Shown here piece after piece: positions 25,562 to 38,700 of a stretch of DNA of 64,000 nt. Position 1 is the stretch's first letter. Each line of letters opens with the position of its first letter. The translations under genes and the position numbers were made by a program. Source of the stretch: Certhia americana (Eukaryota > Chordata > Aves > Passeriformes > Certhiidae). The stretch lies in contig CM031878.1 of the NCBI GenBank assembly GCA_018697195.1, forward strand, positions 71,037,072 to 71,101,071, given 5' to 3'. The notes beneath the pieces were generated by a model. That model saw only the letters and a list, made by a program, of their open reading frames with translations. It was not told the DNA's origin and ran no database searches.

Positions 25562-26751
25562 TTATGTACATGCGTCGTTGGGCTTCATGGACGTGGAAAG
25601 TGGAGCAAAGGAAGGTTTGGGAGGTACGTCTGGCTTTAGCGAGGGCGTGCGTTTCAAGCCTGACCTCGTCAGTGAGTTGTAGGCAGTGAGACTCGGCTGC
25701 CGGGATACAGTCACAGCCTGTGCCTGAGCGGCGTGGACTTGTATGGAGTCCACTCGCTGCGGGGCCGGCGGCGGGTTGTCACCCCGGCCGAAGCTCTGAT
25801 TGCGGGACAGGTGGGACGAGTTGGAGGAGTTAGTGTTGTTTCTTTTGAGGGTTGATGCCTGATGACTCCTTGTGAGTGAGTTTGTGGGATAGCTTCTCTT
25901 GTAGTCCACATTGTAAGCAGAGGAGTGCATCTCCAGCCGCTTGCTCAGCCCGCTCTGTGACAGCGAGGCACCCGGGGGCCCCAGGGAAGCCTCCCGCTGG
26001 GGGACTTTTGGTGGCATGCTGTCGAGATTTTCCACCAGGTTAACTCCATGGCTGGGGCTTTTGCTACTGAGGTGGTCCTTGATAGTTTTGTACTCAAGAG
26101 TGGCATTCTGGTCCTCCACAGACATCTGAGCCCCATCGCTCATTTTTGGCTGGTCAACATACTCATGCTGGTAGCCTTGCTGGGCTATGGGCAGGACCAC
26201 AACACTGGGGATGTGGCTGGGAGAAGCCCTGAGCGGCAGGTCAGTTGGGATCACTGGTGAAGCCATTGAGGGGATATCTTTTGTGCAGGCATTGATGAGG
26301 TTCTGGTTTCTCTCCCATTCCCTACTGCCTCGGCTGGGCTTTTTCTTCTGTTGCAGGGTTGGGGTGGACTCAGGGGTTGGCAGGGCAGCCAGGTCCAGAT
26401 GGTGCTGGTCAGCTTTGATTAGCATCTTGGCAGTGCTGCCTGGGGTAGCCAGCTTGCCATTGTGCATCAGAGGCGTGAGGATAGCTTCAGGCTTTGGCTC
26501 CTTGGACTGAGCATCCCCAAAGAGGCCACTGAGCTTGGAAACACTGCTCATGGAGCCACGGCGGGAGTGGGTGAGCTCCTTCTCCTTCCTCTGCACAACA
26601 GCCATGTCCCTGCGGCGGTGGTCGCAGATGCAGTACACTATGATTCCCGAGAAGACAGCCCCCATGACAAAAGCAAGAATAACAGCAATGGCCAACAGGG
26701 TGACTGGCACCAGCTGATCGTGACCTTTCAGGTAACTCTCGCGGATCACTC
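25562..26751 (-). CDS. SEMA6A: SEMA6A last coding exon: transmembrane helix and cytoplasmic tail
   Basis: The acceptor CTGTCTATTGCAG is followed by GVIRESYLKGHDQ, a hydrophobic helix (LVPVTLLAIAVILAFVMG to IVYCIC, about 26713-26624), a basic stop-transfer stretch (DHRRRD), and a tail of about 353 residues to TAA at 25564-25562. The tail holds Ser-rich segments (HSRRGSMSSVSKLSG), a basic KKKPSRGSREWER stretch, and proline-rich motifs (DNPPPAPQR, KPDVPPKPSFAPL). In SEMA6A, proline-rich tail sequence is reported to bind the Ena/VASP-family protein EVL; assigning that role to these motifs is inference. The tail is nearly identical to the mammalian protein and intact. The open frame extends 16 nt into the intron (MLSIA...), which is not coding. 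Confidence 0.97.
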
Positions 26752-29700
26752 CTGCAATAGACAGCACAGAGAGGTTAAATAAACTAAGGACAAAGGAGGA
26801 ACCGGGATGTGGGGGAGGCTACTTAACATTAACTACTTTATTCAAAGGCAAACCCCTGGAAGGTTGCTTGGTGTTTTGCAGGGTGATTTTGTTTATCAGC
26901 TTGCTCAAATTTGGACACATACTCTACCTGCCAGCTACATCATGTGCAGTCTTCAGCTTTTAGTAGTTTTCAGATCTGGAGCTGAAGACTACAAAGTTCA
27001 GGAGGTGAAAGGGAATTTAATTGCACGACAAGTACAATTGTTTTGAAATCTTGGTCCTGGGTAATTCACACTGACTATAGCAGATCTATTAGCTCTCCTC
27101 CTCTGACATACTGCTAATTCTTCACCTTCCTCTTTCTGATCTCTCCTAGGCTAATACCATCTTATTTTTACTATGGTAAGTCTTTCACATTCAAAAGCCT
27201 TTAAAAGAAGGAGAGGAGATAGAATCTCAGTGAATAACAGAGAATCCCACATTGTTTAAGGCTTCTTTATCTGCTCTTCATTTTGTTATCTTTGTCATGT
27301 GTTTTATAAGTCAGTGTCACATGCCTGAGCTTCAGAAGGATGCTTGAATAACTATGAAAGATAGAGCACAGTGTTGAAATTTATTGAGCTTGCTAGATGA
27401 CTGTCCTTGCTATTTTAATTTTAAAAGATCTCTCTTTTCTGAACACATGAATAGGTTGACCTCTGTGCTGAAGTCTATGCTTTCTTTTTTAAAAGACCTG
27501 ACCTGGTGCCTCATCCTGTGGTCAGAGGTCACTGTCAAATCCTACTTGGCCATGCAAGCACCCTCTGTCTGAAGAGGCACCTTTGGCACAGTGCACCTCC
27601 TCCATCTGAACTCCCTAATGCAGGATTAATGAATACCCTGAATTTCCAAAGAAAGTTGTTGGGTTTTTTTCTGATATGTGCACCAAGCCGGCAGCACTAA
27701 TGAATTACAAGCAAAAGGCATATAATGTTTGGGTTTTTTCCCCATTCCTGGTTTTGTTCTTACTGTTTAAAAAGAGCAGCCAGAGTTTGACAAGGAACAT
27801 CTCTCCCACCTCTTCCAGAGAGAGCCCAAGTACCAGGGGATTAAAAGCTCCACATGCTCAAAGGAAATGTAATAGTTGTCCTTATTACAGAAAATATAGC
27901 TCCAAGGCTCTCCTGAGACTTTATGAAGATATAAACTTCCATGTTGTTAATCAACTTCTAAAATAAGGCATTTTCTTGGTTTTGGTACAGAAGGTAATTA
28001 CAATCCAGAATAAGAACCAAAACTCTCAGCAAACTATGTTAAATGAATATTAAAAAGGTGCCACTATCTTACAGAAGCCTTTGATAACTATTCTGGCTAG
28101 ATATAGCATTGTTCTCATTTTTCTGTCTCTAGTTAATTGCAGCATTTAGGTGGACAAAGGATATTTGCATACATGGAGATGAACTTCATATTTAAAAGCA
28201 AAACAGCTCCTGAAATCATAAGCACCTGGATGTGACATCAAGCTGGGTGCCACAGAAATTATTGTGCTGTGATAATACAAAAGATTCTGATTTCACAAGG
28301 AGAATAAATAGCAAGAGCAGATGATTACTTAAGGAAATAAGGACTGGCATTCATATAAATGACCTAAGAGTAAAATGTGAGAGAAGGAAAATAAAACTCA
28401 AAAACCAAAATATAATTAGAAACAATCTTCAAATTAAGTTTTTTTAAGAGAACTCTCTCTTTACGCCCAAAAACTTCTTCAGAGCCATATTCTTCTATTC
28501 TTTGTCATCAGCACTTAGCAAGCAGCAGGGAAACCTAGTTCTGTAATTTAAATCCACATACAAAATTGCTGTATATAGAAGCACTGTCTAGTGGTTACAG
28601 CACAGTCAGCAGGAACTATATTTCACTGCAAAGGTGCTGGTCACCTGTGATCCTTCACCTGCTGATATTTACATGCTAGACTCTGCAGCATTTTGTGGCC
28701 AAATTTATTTACACTCTTTTTTCGTTTAATCACTGTTTGCAGTGATTAACCAGAGAATCAGATACACAGTCTTAAATAGACGTGAAGAAAGGTCATGAAG
28801 TTAAGAAAAGCTGAAAAAAGTCTAATTTAATGGATTTCTGTGCACAAATTTCTCAGGCATGTCCCTTTGAGCACTTAGCCAATGTGTTTCGCATGGAAAA
28901 ACCTCAAAATCCCTGCTCACTGTCTACCTAAGAGTATAAGCATCTACAGTCAAATTCAGCATGGGTTCATGACAGGAAAGTCATATCTGACTAACTTAAT
29001 ATTCTTCACTGAAAGGATGGTCAGTCATTGAAACATGCTGTCTATGGAAATGGTAGAGTTATCATCCCTGGAAGTGTTCAAAAAGCATGTTAATGTACCA
29101 CCTGGGGACATGGTACAGAGGAGATCAGGTGGTGCTAGGTTAAAGGTTGAGCTTGATGATCTCAGAGGTCTTTTCCAACCTAAATTGTTCTGTGATGCTA
29201 TAATTCTAATATTCTTTTTTGTATAGGCTGGGAGCAAGAGGATGGAGTGCAGCCCTGTGGGAAGGGAAATGGCATTTTTGGTGGATGGTAAGCACAATAT
29301 GGCTCAGCCATATGCCCTGGTGGAAAAAAGGGCCAACCATGTAGAAATATTGGAATGTGTCTAGAGGAGTACAACAGTCTCCTAAAACTAAGAGAAGTTT
29401 AGGTTGGATATTAGGAAATAAGCTTTTTACAGAAAGAGTAAAAAGTACTGGAATTGTCTGCCTGGGGAGGTGGTGGAGCCACCATCCCTGGATGTGTTTA
29501 ACAAAAGATGGGATGTGGCACTTGGTGCCAGGGTTTAGTTGAGGTGTTAGAGCATGGGTTGAACTTGATCATCTTGAAGGTCTCTTCCATCCTAGTGATT
29601 CTGTGTTTCTGTGATTCTGTGATGAGGAGTGGCTGAAAATACTTGGCTTGTTCAGCTTAGAGGGGACCTCATTGCTATCTAAAATTTCCTCATGGTTGGG

Positions 29701-32700
29701 AGTGGAGGGGAAAGTGCCTCTGCCTCTCTCAGGTATCTGGTGATAGGATGCAAAGGGAATACCTTCAAACTCATGTCCATGCCTGAAATTTCCTACTGGC
29801 TGAGGGAAACGAAGCTCTGCACTCTCAGTCTTCTGCTTTAGATTAAGTCCTACTCTGCAAGTGATAGCCTTAAGCACAAACCTGCATCACTGCATAAAAT
29901 AGCAATGTAAAATCTTCAGCTTTAGGTTACCAGTAGACATCAGAACATTAGCACTCACATTACAAAATTACTACATGGTCTAGAATGCATGACCCTTTGT
30001 ATTCATGAAAGGGGTAACTGAAATGATGTTATGAACACTGCAGGTGTTTCATATGCAGAAATTTATGACTGTCTTAAAACACCCTGATTCCAAATATTTT
30101 CTCTTGAACTCAAACCTTCCTGATGTTTATTATATTTCCTACACTAAAGGATATTTAACATTAGTGTCTTTGCTCTAGGCAGGCAGATCTTCTCTGGAAA
30201 CAAAGTCAGTTTAATGATACAGTTCATTTTTTATCAGGGATTGGTTCCACATGTCATTCATCATGCAAAGAACCCCACTAACTTATAGTAAAATAGGCAA
30301 GATTTGACCCTGCATCAACGTCTTTGGAATAGATAAAACTAAGTAATGAAAAAGTAGGAGAACTACTCAGCATCCTACTGTCATGCGACTGGGTGGGTGG
30401 GGTTGGTCTGGAATTTAACAAGATATAGGTTGGTAATTGCAGCTGTTGTCCATCAATATGTCAGACCTTAACATCAGCAGTAACTGCATGCACAGTGTGG
30501 GATGACTAAGGAAGTGTGTGATCCCAACCATGACGAGTTTGAGGCAAACTGTTCATGTCACTTTACAGACTGCATTCTGTATGCTTTTACTTATCCTGCA
30601 ATTCTTAAAGAGCAACACAGTCTGCACAGCAAGTCCAGCATCCTTCATTTGCACTCATTTTTTAAGGAATTAAAATGAATGGAGAAAAAAAATCAGAAGA
30701 ATGTAGGGTCTACATTTTTGAAAGACAAGTAAAGTATTCAGACTCCCAGCTTTGAGGAAATATTTGCTGTTAAAAAACCTTACAGCAATTTATTGTCTGA
30801 CATACTTTTAAGACATCATGTACTGGAAAACTGACAGTGCTGGCTGCATAGAGCCAGTAAAATATGTCTGACATAAGTATCTCCATATTATATATACCCT
30901 ATTTAATAATAAAATTATTGTTCTATATTAAATACTTTTAAAGTGTTATGTCTAGCACTTTCCTGTTGGTAATAAATCATTTGCAAAAGTGAAAAGACAT
31001 TGCTTATTTCATTTTATGTGGTCTGAATCCATACCCCCGACTATTTTCTCTAGTGCATTGAGACCCATCAGTTTGGATAACAGCAAACTATTCTTTTGAT
31101 AGGGATGGTTTTGACAGAATTATCTGTATTAACATTGCACTTCAGAGAGGTGTGGTGGTAAAAATAAAATAAACCTGAAAATGTTACAAAGAAATAGATG
31201 ACATCAAATATTTGCATCTTCAAGGATCAGACCTTACATATTGTGTCATTAATGCCACAAACATGCTGACATTTGCTGGCCTGCCTGGACTCTTCCTTTT
31301 AAGTCAAGCTCTCTCCCTTACAAATCACAGCTGGGCTTACAAGTTCAGGGTGTTCCTCCATGCACTATTATTTCTGGCTACTAAAAGAGCCAACCTAGCC
31401 ATTTGATATTCTCCCTTTTCCGTGGCTATTCTGATTCCCATAGACAACCTGATCCTTCTGCCTCCATTAACTTTCTGTAATTTCATCCCATGTCCTTTTG
31501 TCTGCATCTCCTAACATTGCCATTCATTTTCTCAGTCAGTACACCCTGCACTGTAACAGTCTGGAACATGCAAAATCACCTCTTCTTACTCATCTAATGA
31601 GGGAGAGGACCTGGTACGGTATTGTGTTATTCTGCTATGCATAATTTATTCCTCCTTCCAGCAGAGCTTCTAGCTAACGTACACAGTTTGGGCTGGCTGG
31701 TTGGCTAAGAAGACATTTAGAAAAATGCTTCCAGACCTTCAAAGTGATTCAACTCTGAAATGAGCTAGGACATGTATAAATCCCATGAGTAGAGCACTGC
31801 TCTAGCTAAAGGTAGCTGGAGAATGAGCAAGAGGATATTTACATTTTATGTCAATAATACATACACTATTATAGTTATGGAAGATGGGAAAAGCAGACTT
31901 GTGGAATGTCTCTGGGTATAATACAGAAAAGACCAGAGGTTATGCAAAGAAATAGATCTCCTGTATGCTAGATTATCATAAGCAGGAAAGTGAGACTCTT
32001 TTTTTTCAAAATAACAAAAGTATTCAGGCATTTGGACACTACATATGCTAAAAACAACCCAAGTAAAAAAGCAAGATGTGAAGGGTGCTGAAAAGATTAC
32101 TGTATGAAAATGCTGATGAAGCTATTCTGGAGATGCTCTGCTCCTTCTAATTCTAATTGTAAAGAAATTCCAGGGGCAGAAATGTAATTAAAATGAAATA
32201 ATCACAAAGGGATTAAGTTCATCATTCTAAGGAATACATGGCATGAGCATAACTGAATAAGAATAATGAAATATCAACACAAAAAACTCCATTAAAGGAG
32301 GATAGATAAGGGAAGACATGGAGACTGAACTATTTACTACTTTTCCTGCTGCTATTTTCAATAAAAATCCCCACTCTGAACAGTAATCAGAAATGTAACA
32401 AAGTTAGGGAGCAAGTGTTGGCCATGACTGCAAAAAGAGGTAAACCTACTTAGATAACAGACATTTTAAAATTGTCTTAAGGAACTTGTTCCCAGCTGCT
32501 TAAGGAGCTAGCCAAAGCAATTTTTAGACACTAATTTTAGACACTAATTTTTAGACACTAATGTTGTCCACAATTAGTGGACAACACTGGAGGAAGTACA
32601 AGCATAGAGAGCTCTGGAAAAGGACAAGCATATTACATGCCTTTGAGAATAGCCAAAGGGAGAACCCAACAAAACACAGACATGCCAGTGCAATCTTTCA

Positions 32701-35700
32701 AATGGAGGTGACACTAGAACAAGTAATAAAACAATCAATCTTATGAGCACCCAAAGAAAAAAGTAATCAAAAAGGAAAAAAAAAAATATTCCAAGAGTAA
32801 ATTACATTAAACCAGACAAACTTCCTTGCTTGGCAGGATAATTGGCTTACTTTTTGTGGGGAAGGAGTAAGTATGGTAGCCTTTGACTTTTCTAAAGCCT
32901 TCGACTTATCTTCTCAGAAGTAAATGAAAGCGAGCTAAAACCTGCTAAAAAGCTGCAGTTGAAAAGTGCTGATCAAAGGTCTCCCTGGAAAGAGATCTGA
33001 AGTCAGGTGTCTGTCTCAGGAGAACAGCAATTAAGAGGCATCTGCAGAAAGGAGACCTCAACTCCAGAGGCCCAGCAAAAGCTCTGTGTTCTTTCAGAAC
33101 ATACAGCATAAAAAGAAACACCTCTCATGATGAAGCCTAAATTTCCTTGTCTCACCTGTGATCCCTGTGCGACATGAATGGCAGGACTTCAAGAAAAGCC
33201 CCACAGTCTCTTTCCTTTCAGTTCTGGTACAAGCTTTGCAGTGAGTACAAACTGAAATTCCAGCTTATAACCCTCACAACTGGTCAATAAATTAAAACAA
33301 ACAGCAAATTACTTCCCAGTTTGAACAGCTTGATGAGTAGCAATTTTAGTGGTACCAGAGTTTGGATGCTGCCCTCTTCCACAACCAGGCTGAAGCTGGT
33401 AAGGATAACTCACAGGACAGACAGTGATACCTGGTGTGCCACTACAAGCTCCTGTGTGTGAGTAACAGCTACCTGTCCTGAAAAATAACACCTTTCAGTC
33501 TGAGCACTGCAGTTTGCAGACAATGGAATGATTTATGGCTGGCAGAGGCATGCCCTGGGCAATGAGAAGACCACATGCCATGTGCACCACGATCACTCTG
33601 TGATCAGATCCACAGGGAGATCTGATCTGGGAGATCCACAGGGAGACTGTCTGTCTTTCCAAAGTTGCCTGCAACAATTGGTAAAGTAATAAACCAAAAT
33701 GGCAGCACAAATGAAACTTGAAACACCAAAGTGGGAAATGAAGAATGATGTTTTGGAAGGGAAATGAGGGAATAACTATCAGGAAACAAGGTAATATTTG
33801 TCTCCAGACCACACATTTAGAGCAGTTAAGGCATGAGCGTTATTGCTGTGTTAAATGTCACCTCTCTAGCTAAATGGGAATAAGCCCACATCTATTTCCA
33901 ACAGCTACAAAATCACTCGAGACTTTCCACTGAACAAGTCATTGTTCCAGAAAGGCACAATGATTTCTTTACTATTGTTATTTAAGGGGAAAACTCAGCA
34001 GTTAATTTCATTTTTCTGTGCAAGCTTCTCTGTATGTACATCTCCCTCACCTTAGGCTTGGAAGAAACAGTGGTAAAGAACCTCATTATGAATAGAGGTT
34101 TTTATGGGCTTCAGAATATCTTTTTAAAATACAACTGAATAGGTTTTCAACATATCTCTCCAGGTGTTAGAAATGTGTTTACAGGTAGTCTCATGCTGCT
34201 AAAAGACTATTTCAGACTGGAAAATCCCTGCAGGTATTAACAAGCTTTCTTTTTTTTTTAACTAGCAATAAAAATTTAAAAAAGAACTCCAGAAACCAAC
34301 CAAACAAAAAAATCCCCAGACAAATTTAGACTGAACTCTGAGATTTCAGTGACAGAAAAAGAGAGGAATGACCATAGTCTAGCATGCACTTCTGAGATCT
34401 TAGCTCATGTTTTCCTGAAGGAATAATTTGAGGATTTGATATTAACCAACCACATTAATATCCAAATGACTTGGTGTTTGCCACTTTAATGGAATTGCTT
34501 TGTCGAACACAGTAAGAAAGCTTTTCCTTCATCTTTGAGCCAGCTGCCAGGACCCTTTGTGCTGACTCAGTACCCATTTTTCTGGACTCCCGGTGTCACC
34601 AACTAGAAAAAAACCCAGCCCAAACATTTATAGTTAAAGCTGCTGGAAAATGCTTTCCCCCACCCTTTCTCTCAGTAAAGCTGTATAGTTGACTTGTAAT
34701 GGTCTGCAAGTGCTAAGTTTTGCATGATTGTGTTGAGAAAAGCAATCCATCTTCACTCATACTCTACCCCACGGCTCCCAAAGCCAGTTGCCTAAGCTAG
34801 TAGCCTGAGGTATCTGGCAAAGAAAAAGTGGGTGAATGAAGTAGGAAAAAGAATGAATTTTTTAAAGAAAAAACCTTCAGTTACAAGAAGCCTGGGGATC
34901 ATTGGAGGTATGAGAAGAAATCATACTTCAGAACTATGAAAACAAAATCAATAAATATCGTGGCTGCAGTAAAGCGCAACAAAGCCTTGAAAACTACCTA
35001 AGCAATCTGATCGGCTCCAGTGGCCTCTGTTAGGGTTTTCTGGCCCCTTATCAGACCTATTTCAGAAACAATTCCTCCAGGACAGGTCTATCAACTGATC
35101 TCTAACAATGGTTTAATTTCTTCTTTCAGCTGGCTCATCATTATATCATTTCTCTCCACTTTCCATGAATGACTGCCAACACGACTATCTATAGAAAAAA
35201 AGATGGTTGTAGCTTACAAAAGAAGGGGAGATCAACACGTCCATATGATATAACTTGTGACTCTTGAAGCAACATTTTAAGAATGGATTTCAATTATCTA
35301 GCTTTACTTTGATTATAAGCCTGCAATCCAATTTTTCTGCATGCTACACGGGCCATACAAAACTCACACCGAGGCCTTGTGAATTCACACTTGTGAATTT
35401 TGAAACAAAGGATTATTATAGATGGAAATCACAGATCCTGAACCAGAAAATTCATGCTCAGACAATATCCACCCCCAGTGGAGTGGAGATAAGACCTGAA
35501 AAAAAACTGGAATAACAAGCTCTTAGAGCTTTCTTAATTATGTTACTTTTGATCAGTATCTCTATAAATGAACCAGTTCTTAAAGTTTGCCAGGTATGGG
35601 AGAAGATTAGTTTGACACAACCTCCTGCATATATAATATAATGAAAGTCATCAGAGTCCTGAAGCTGGCCCAATTTCGCTTGTCCTAGGGGCTAAGCTCA

Positions 35701-38700
35701 GGGCCAGCTCTTGCACTAGAAAGCATTTGACAACGTTTCTCCCACTGGCAGGTGGTACACAGCGGCTGATCATTTTGAACTTTCCTGATTTCAGAACTTT
35801 CCTTCACCTCTCACCCTTTCCCAGTGAGAGATGATAATTTTAGATGCCTCTGCATGATGGGGAATAAGCAGACATATCAGGTCGCTTTAAAAAAAACCCA
35901 TAAAACACAGGCGTTCAGAGTAGTTAAAAACAAGATGTATAAAATCCAAATGTCAAGGAAAATTAATTCTTTTGTAGCTTGTCTCAGCAGACAAAAACTT
36001 TATGCTCCTTTGCATCTTAAAACACAAATTTCCTTTAAAGTCTGCACCATTTCCTCTAATGATGTAAAAAAAAGCTCAGTGCACATTCTGGGACCTTTCT
36101 AGTATTCCTGGGATAAGCTTAAACATATACAGCTGCTCTTTATTAGCTTACTTCAGGGGATCTTTCACAGCTGGGTTAAAATAGATTTACATATGTTTGG
36201 CTGAATATGCATGATTTCAGGGCTCCAGAGAAGTTGTGCCTGTAAAGTGAATCTCTCATCTTCACAGTTCCCATTTCACTGCATGGAGCTCCTCTGCTAG
36301 CACAGAACAAGTGTTGGGTGTTTCTTTTTTTTTTTTTTTTTTTTTCTTTTCCTGATGCAGGCATTATGTATTCTGAGCAGCCCAATGCCTTTCTGGAAGA
36401 AGTTTTATGAATAGTGTCAAGGAAAAAGAAGCTGTCACTGAGAAATTCTGTGGCTTTTCCTCTCCTTTTATACAGCCTGTTTTGAACTATGGCCTTTCTG
36501 CACAACAGGGAAAAGAGAAGTTTGCAGAATGTCAACATAAGCAGCTCTGCTTAGCAGGCTGAAGCTCAAAGCAGACTTATGGTAGAATTTGGGTTAAATT
36601 TCAAAAGCTGTACGTAATCTAAAGACAAAAATTGTTTTCTCATCAGCTCTGATCTTTAAAGACACAAAAATGTAAATGCTAATTTTGAGCTAGCACAACT
36701 GAACACATCACAGCTGAACTAACAAAGGAGTCGTCTATTAAACACTCAAAGACAAATAGGAAGACACTACCCTATATTTCCTATTCCCTGAGGTTCCTTG
36801 AAATTACAAATAAATTGTTGAACAACTATGTGACCAAGCCAACAGTGTTTATTCATGCACATAGACAGTATTTCTTAGGGAGAGTCCTTCTGCCCACAGC
36901 TGGGCTGCTGGTGCATGCTAGGAACATGGCTGGATCCCTTGTTAGCTCTGCCTTTGCACAGAGGAAGGATGAAACCTCTTCTGTCATTAAAATGCCATCA
37001 CTGTACACTGCATGACAGAAAGCAAACTCTGTGGATTAGCTCTTCATTTTTCCTACGCTCAGGAACATAGCAGGTGTAGTTGAAAGGCTGGGCTTAAGAA
37101 TTAAAACATACCCCTGCCAGGGATACTGAGAAGATTGCATCTTCCAGAAAGACTTGCAGGGTGGGTAAAGTAGGCAAAACAATAGATTATGCATGTCTGA
37201 TATTAAGTTTACCATTTTGTTTTGTATTGCAATACCATTGCCTCATCTGCCTTTGAATACACTGACTGTGGGATTGTGATGAGTTTGAAACACAGGCTTG
37301 TAACAGAGTCAGTAAGACTAATTTTACTGCTATTTCTTCTTTGTTATCTCACTATTCTTCAAGTATAAATATCAGAACCTTCTTTTCCTCTGTTACATTA
37401 ATTCACATCCACAGTTTGTCCAGTAAAGCAAACATAGTTACACCAGCAATATCCTGAGGTAAAAGACATCCTTTCCCTTATGGACTTTGTGCCCAGATGC
37501 TGCTATGGTCTCACTTAATTTTCTATTTCCAGTGGTACCTTCTTTCATGCATTTTACTGTCTTATTTGTAGCTCTCTGCTTTTTTTTAAACTTAATTACT
37601 TTTAGCACATCCCCACTTCGCAGATGCTGTGTGTACATTTTTACTTTATTCCTATAACTTCATTGATGTTTCCTATGTATATTTTTTAACATGATCAGTA
37701 ATTACTATAGCCAGTCTGCTTCCCTGGATGAGGTGAACCTGTAGCTTCCTCTCAGAGGACATTTGTTGGCAGGTAGGTGCCTGTCCCACGTCCAGTGAAG
37801 CTGTCCTAAGTCCAGCAGTCATATAGCCAGAGTTGTGTGGGCAAACAAGCGTCCTCCAACATACATTCAAATCCCATGCAGACACCCTCTTGACTGCCCA
37901 GGAACAGGACATGCAGACATACCTGTCTGCTTTACCAGACACCTCACAAACAGCAGTGTTGCTACAAACAACTCCCCCAGCCTTGCAATCAGTTCCGCTG
38001 GGTCAAATTTCACTTTTCTGGATTTACTGTAGTCATCTGTCCAGTTCCTGCTCATGCTTTACTTTAACCCAGCATTTTCCAGTGCTGCAGGAAAACCAGG
38101 GAGCATACACAGCTAGTTAGTCAACATGAAGGTAGCTTCTACAACAAGGAACATGACTGGATTTTTCACATTTGTAGACTAGCTCTTAAGACGTGTTTAC
38201 TGATCTACAGATATACAAACTTCCATATAAGAGGTTAAAGCCTAATTTTTTTTCCTAGCGTTGGAACCCTATCAATTTTTATCACCATCTCTTTTCTCTT
38301 GGTGACATATAATGGTGTAGGTGAGATCAAACCTTTCAGGGAAGCACTGCTGATGTTATCAAGTTGTCTTGCCATGAGCAAGTAGAGATAAACTGTATTG
38401 TCTTTCCAGGTCTTGATGCTGGTTATATGAAAGCAAGCTGCTGATTTGATATTCGTAATTTAGTTCAATGAGTGTGAATTGCACACTGAGATATGAAAAA
38501 TCCCCTATGTACGCAAAATTAATTGGTCTTACTGGATGACTGCCTCAGGACATTGCCTGTTATTGGTCATATTTAGACAAAAAAACATATAAAGCGCTGC
38601 AAAACTGTAAGATTTCTTTAAGGCACTGACTAGAGACTCTTGTTTTGTAGAGATAAAGCTGAATGCTATCTGCAAAAAAAGAGCAGAGCTCTTTATATTC

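Noticed and set aside
26752..26767. Upstream ATG extending the last SEMA6A exon frame (MLSIA)
   Set aside because: These bases are the intron acceptor; the protein joins at GVIRES from the previous exon.
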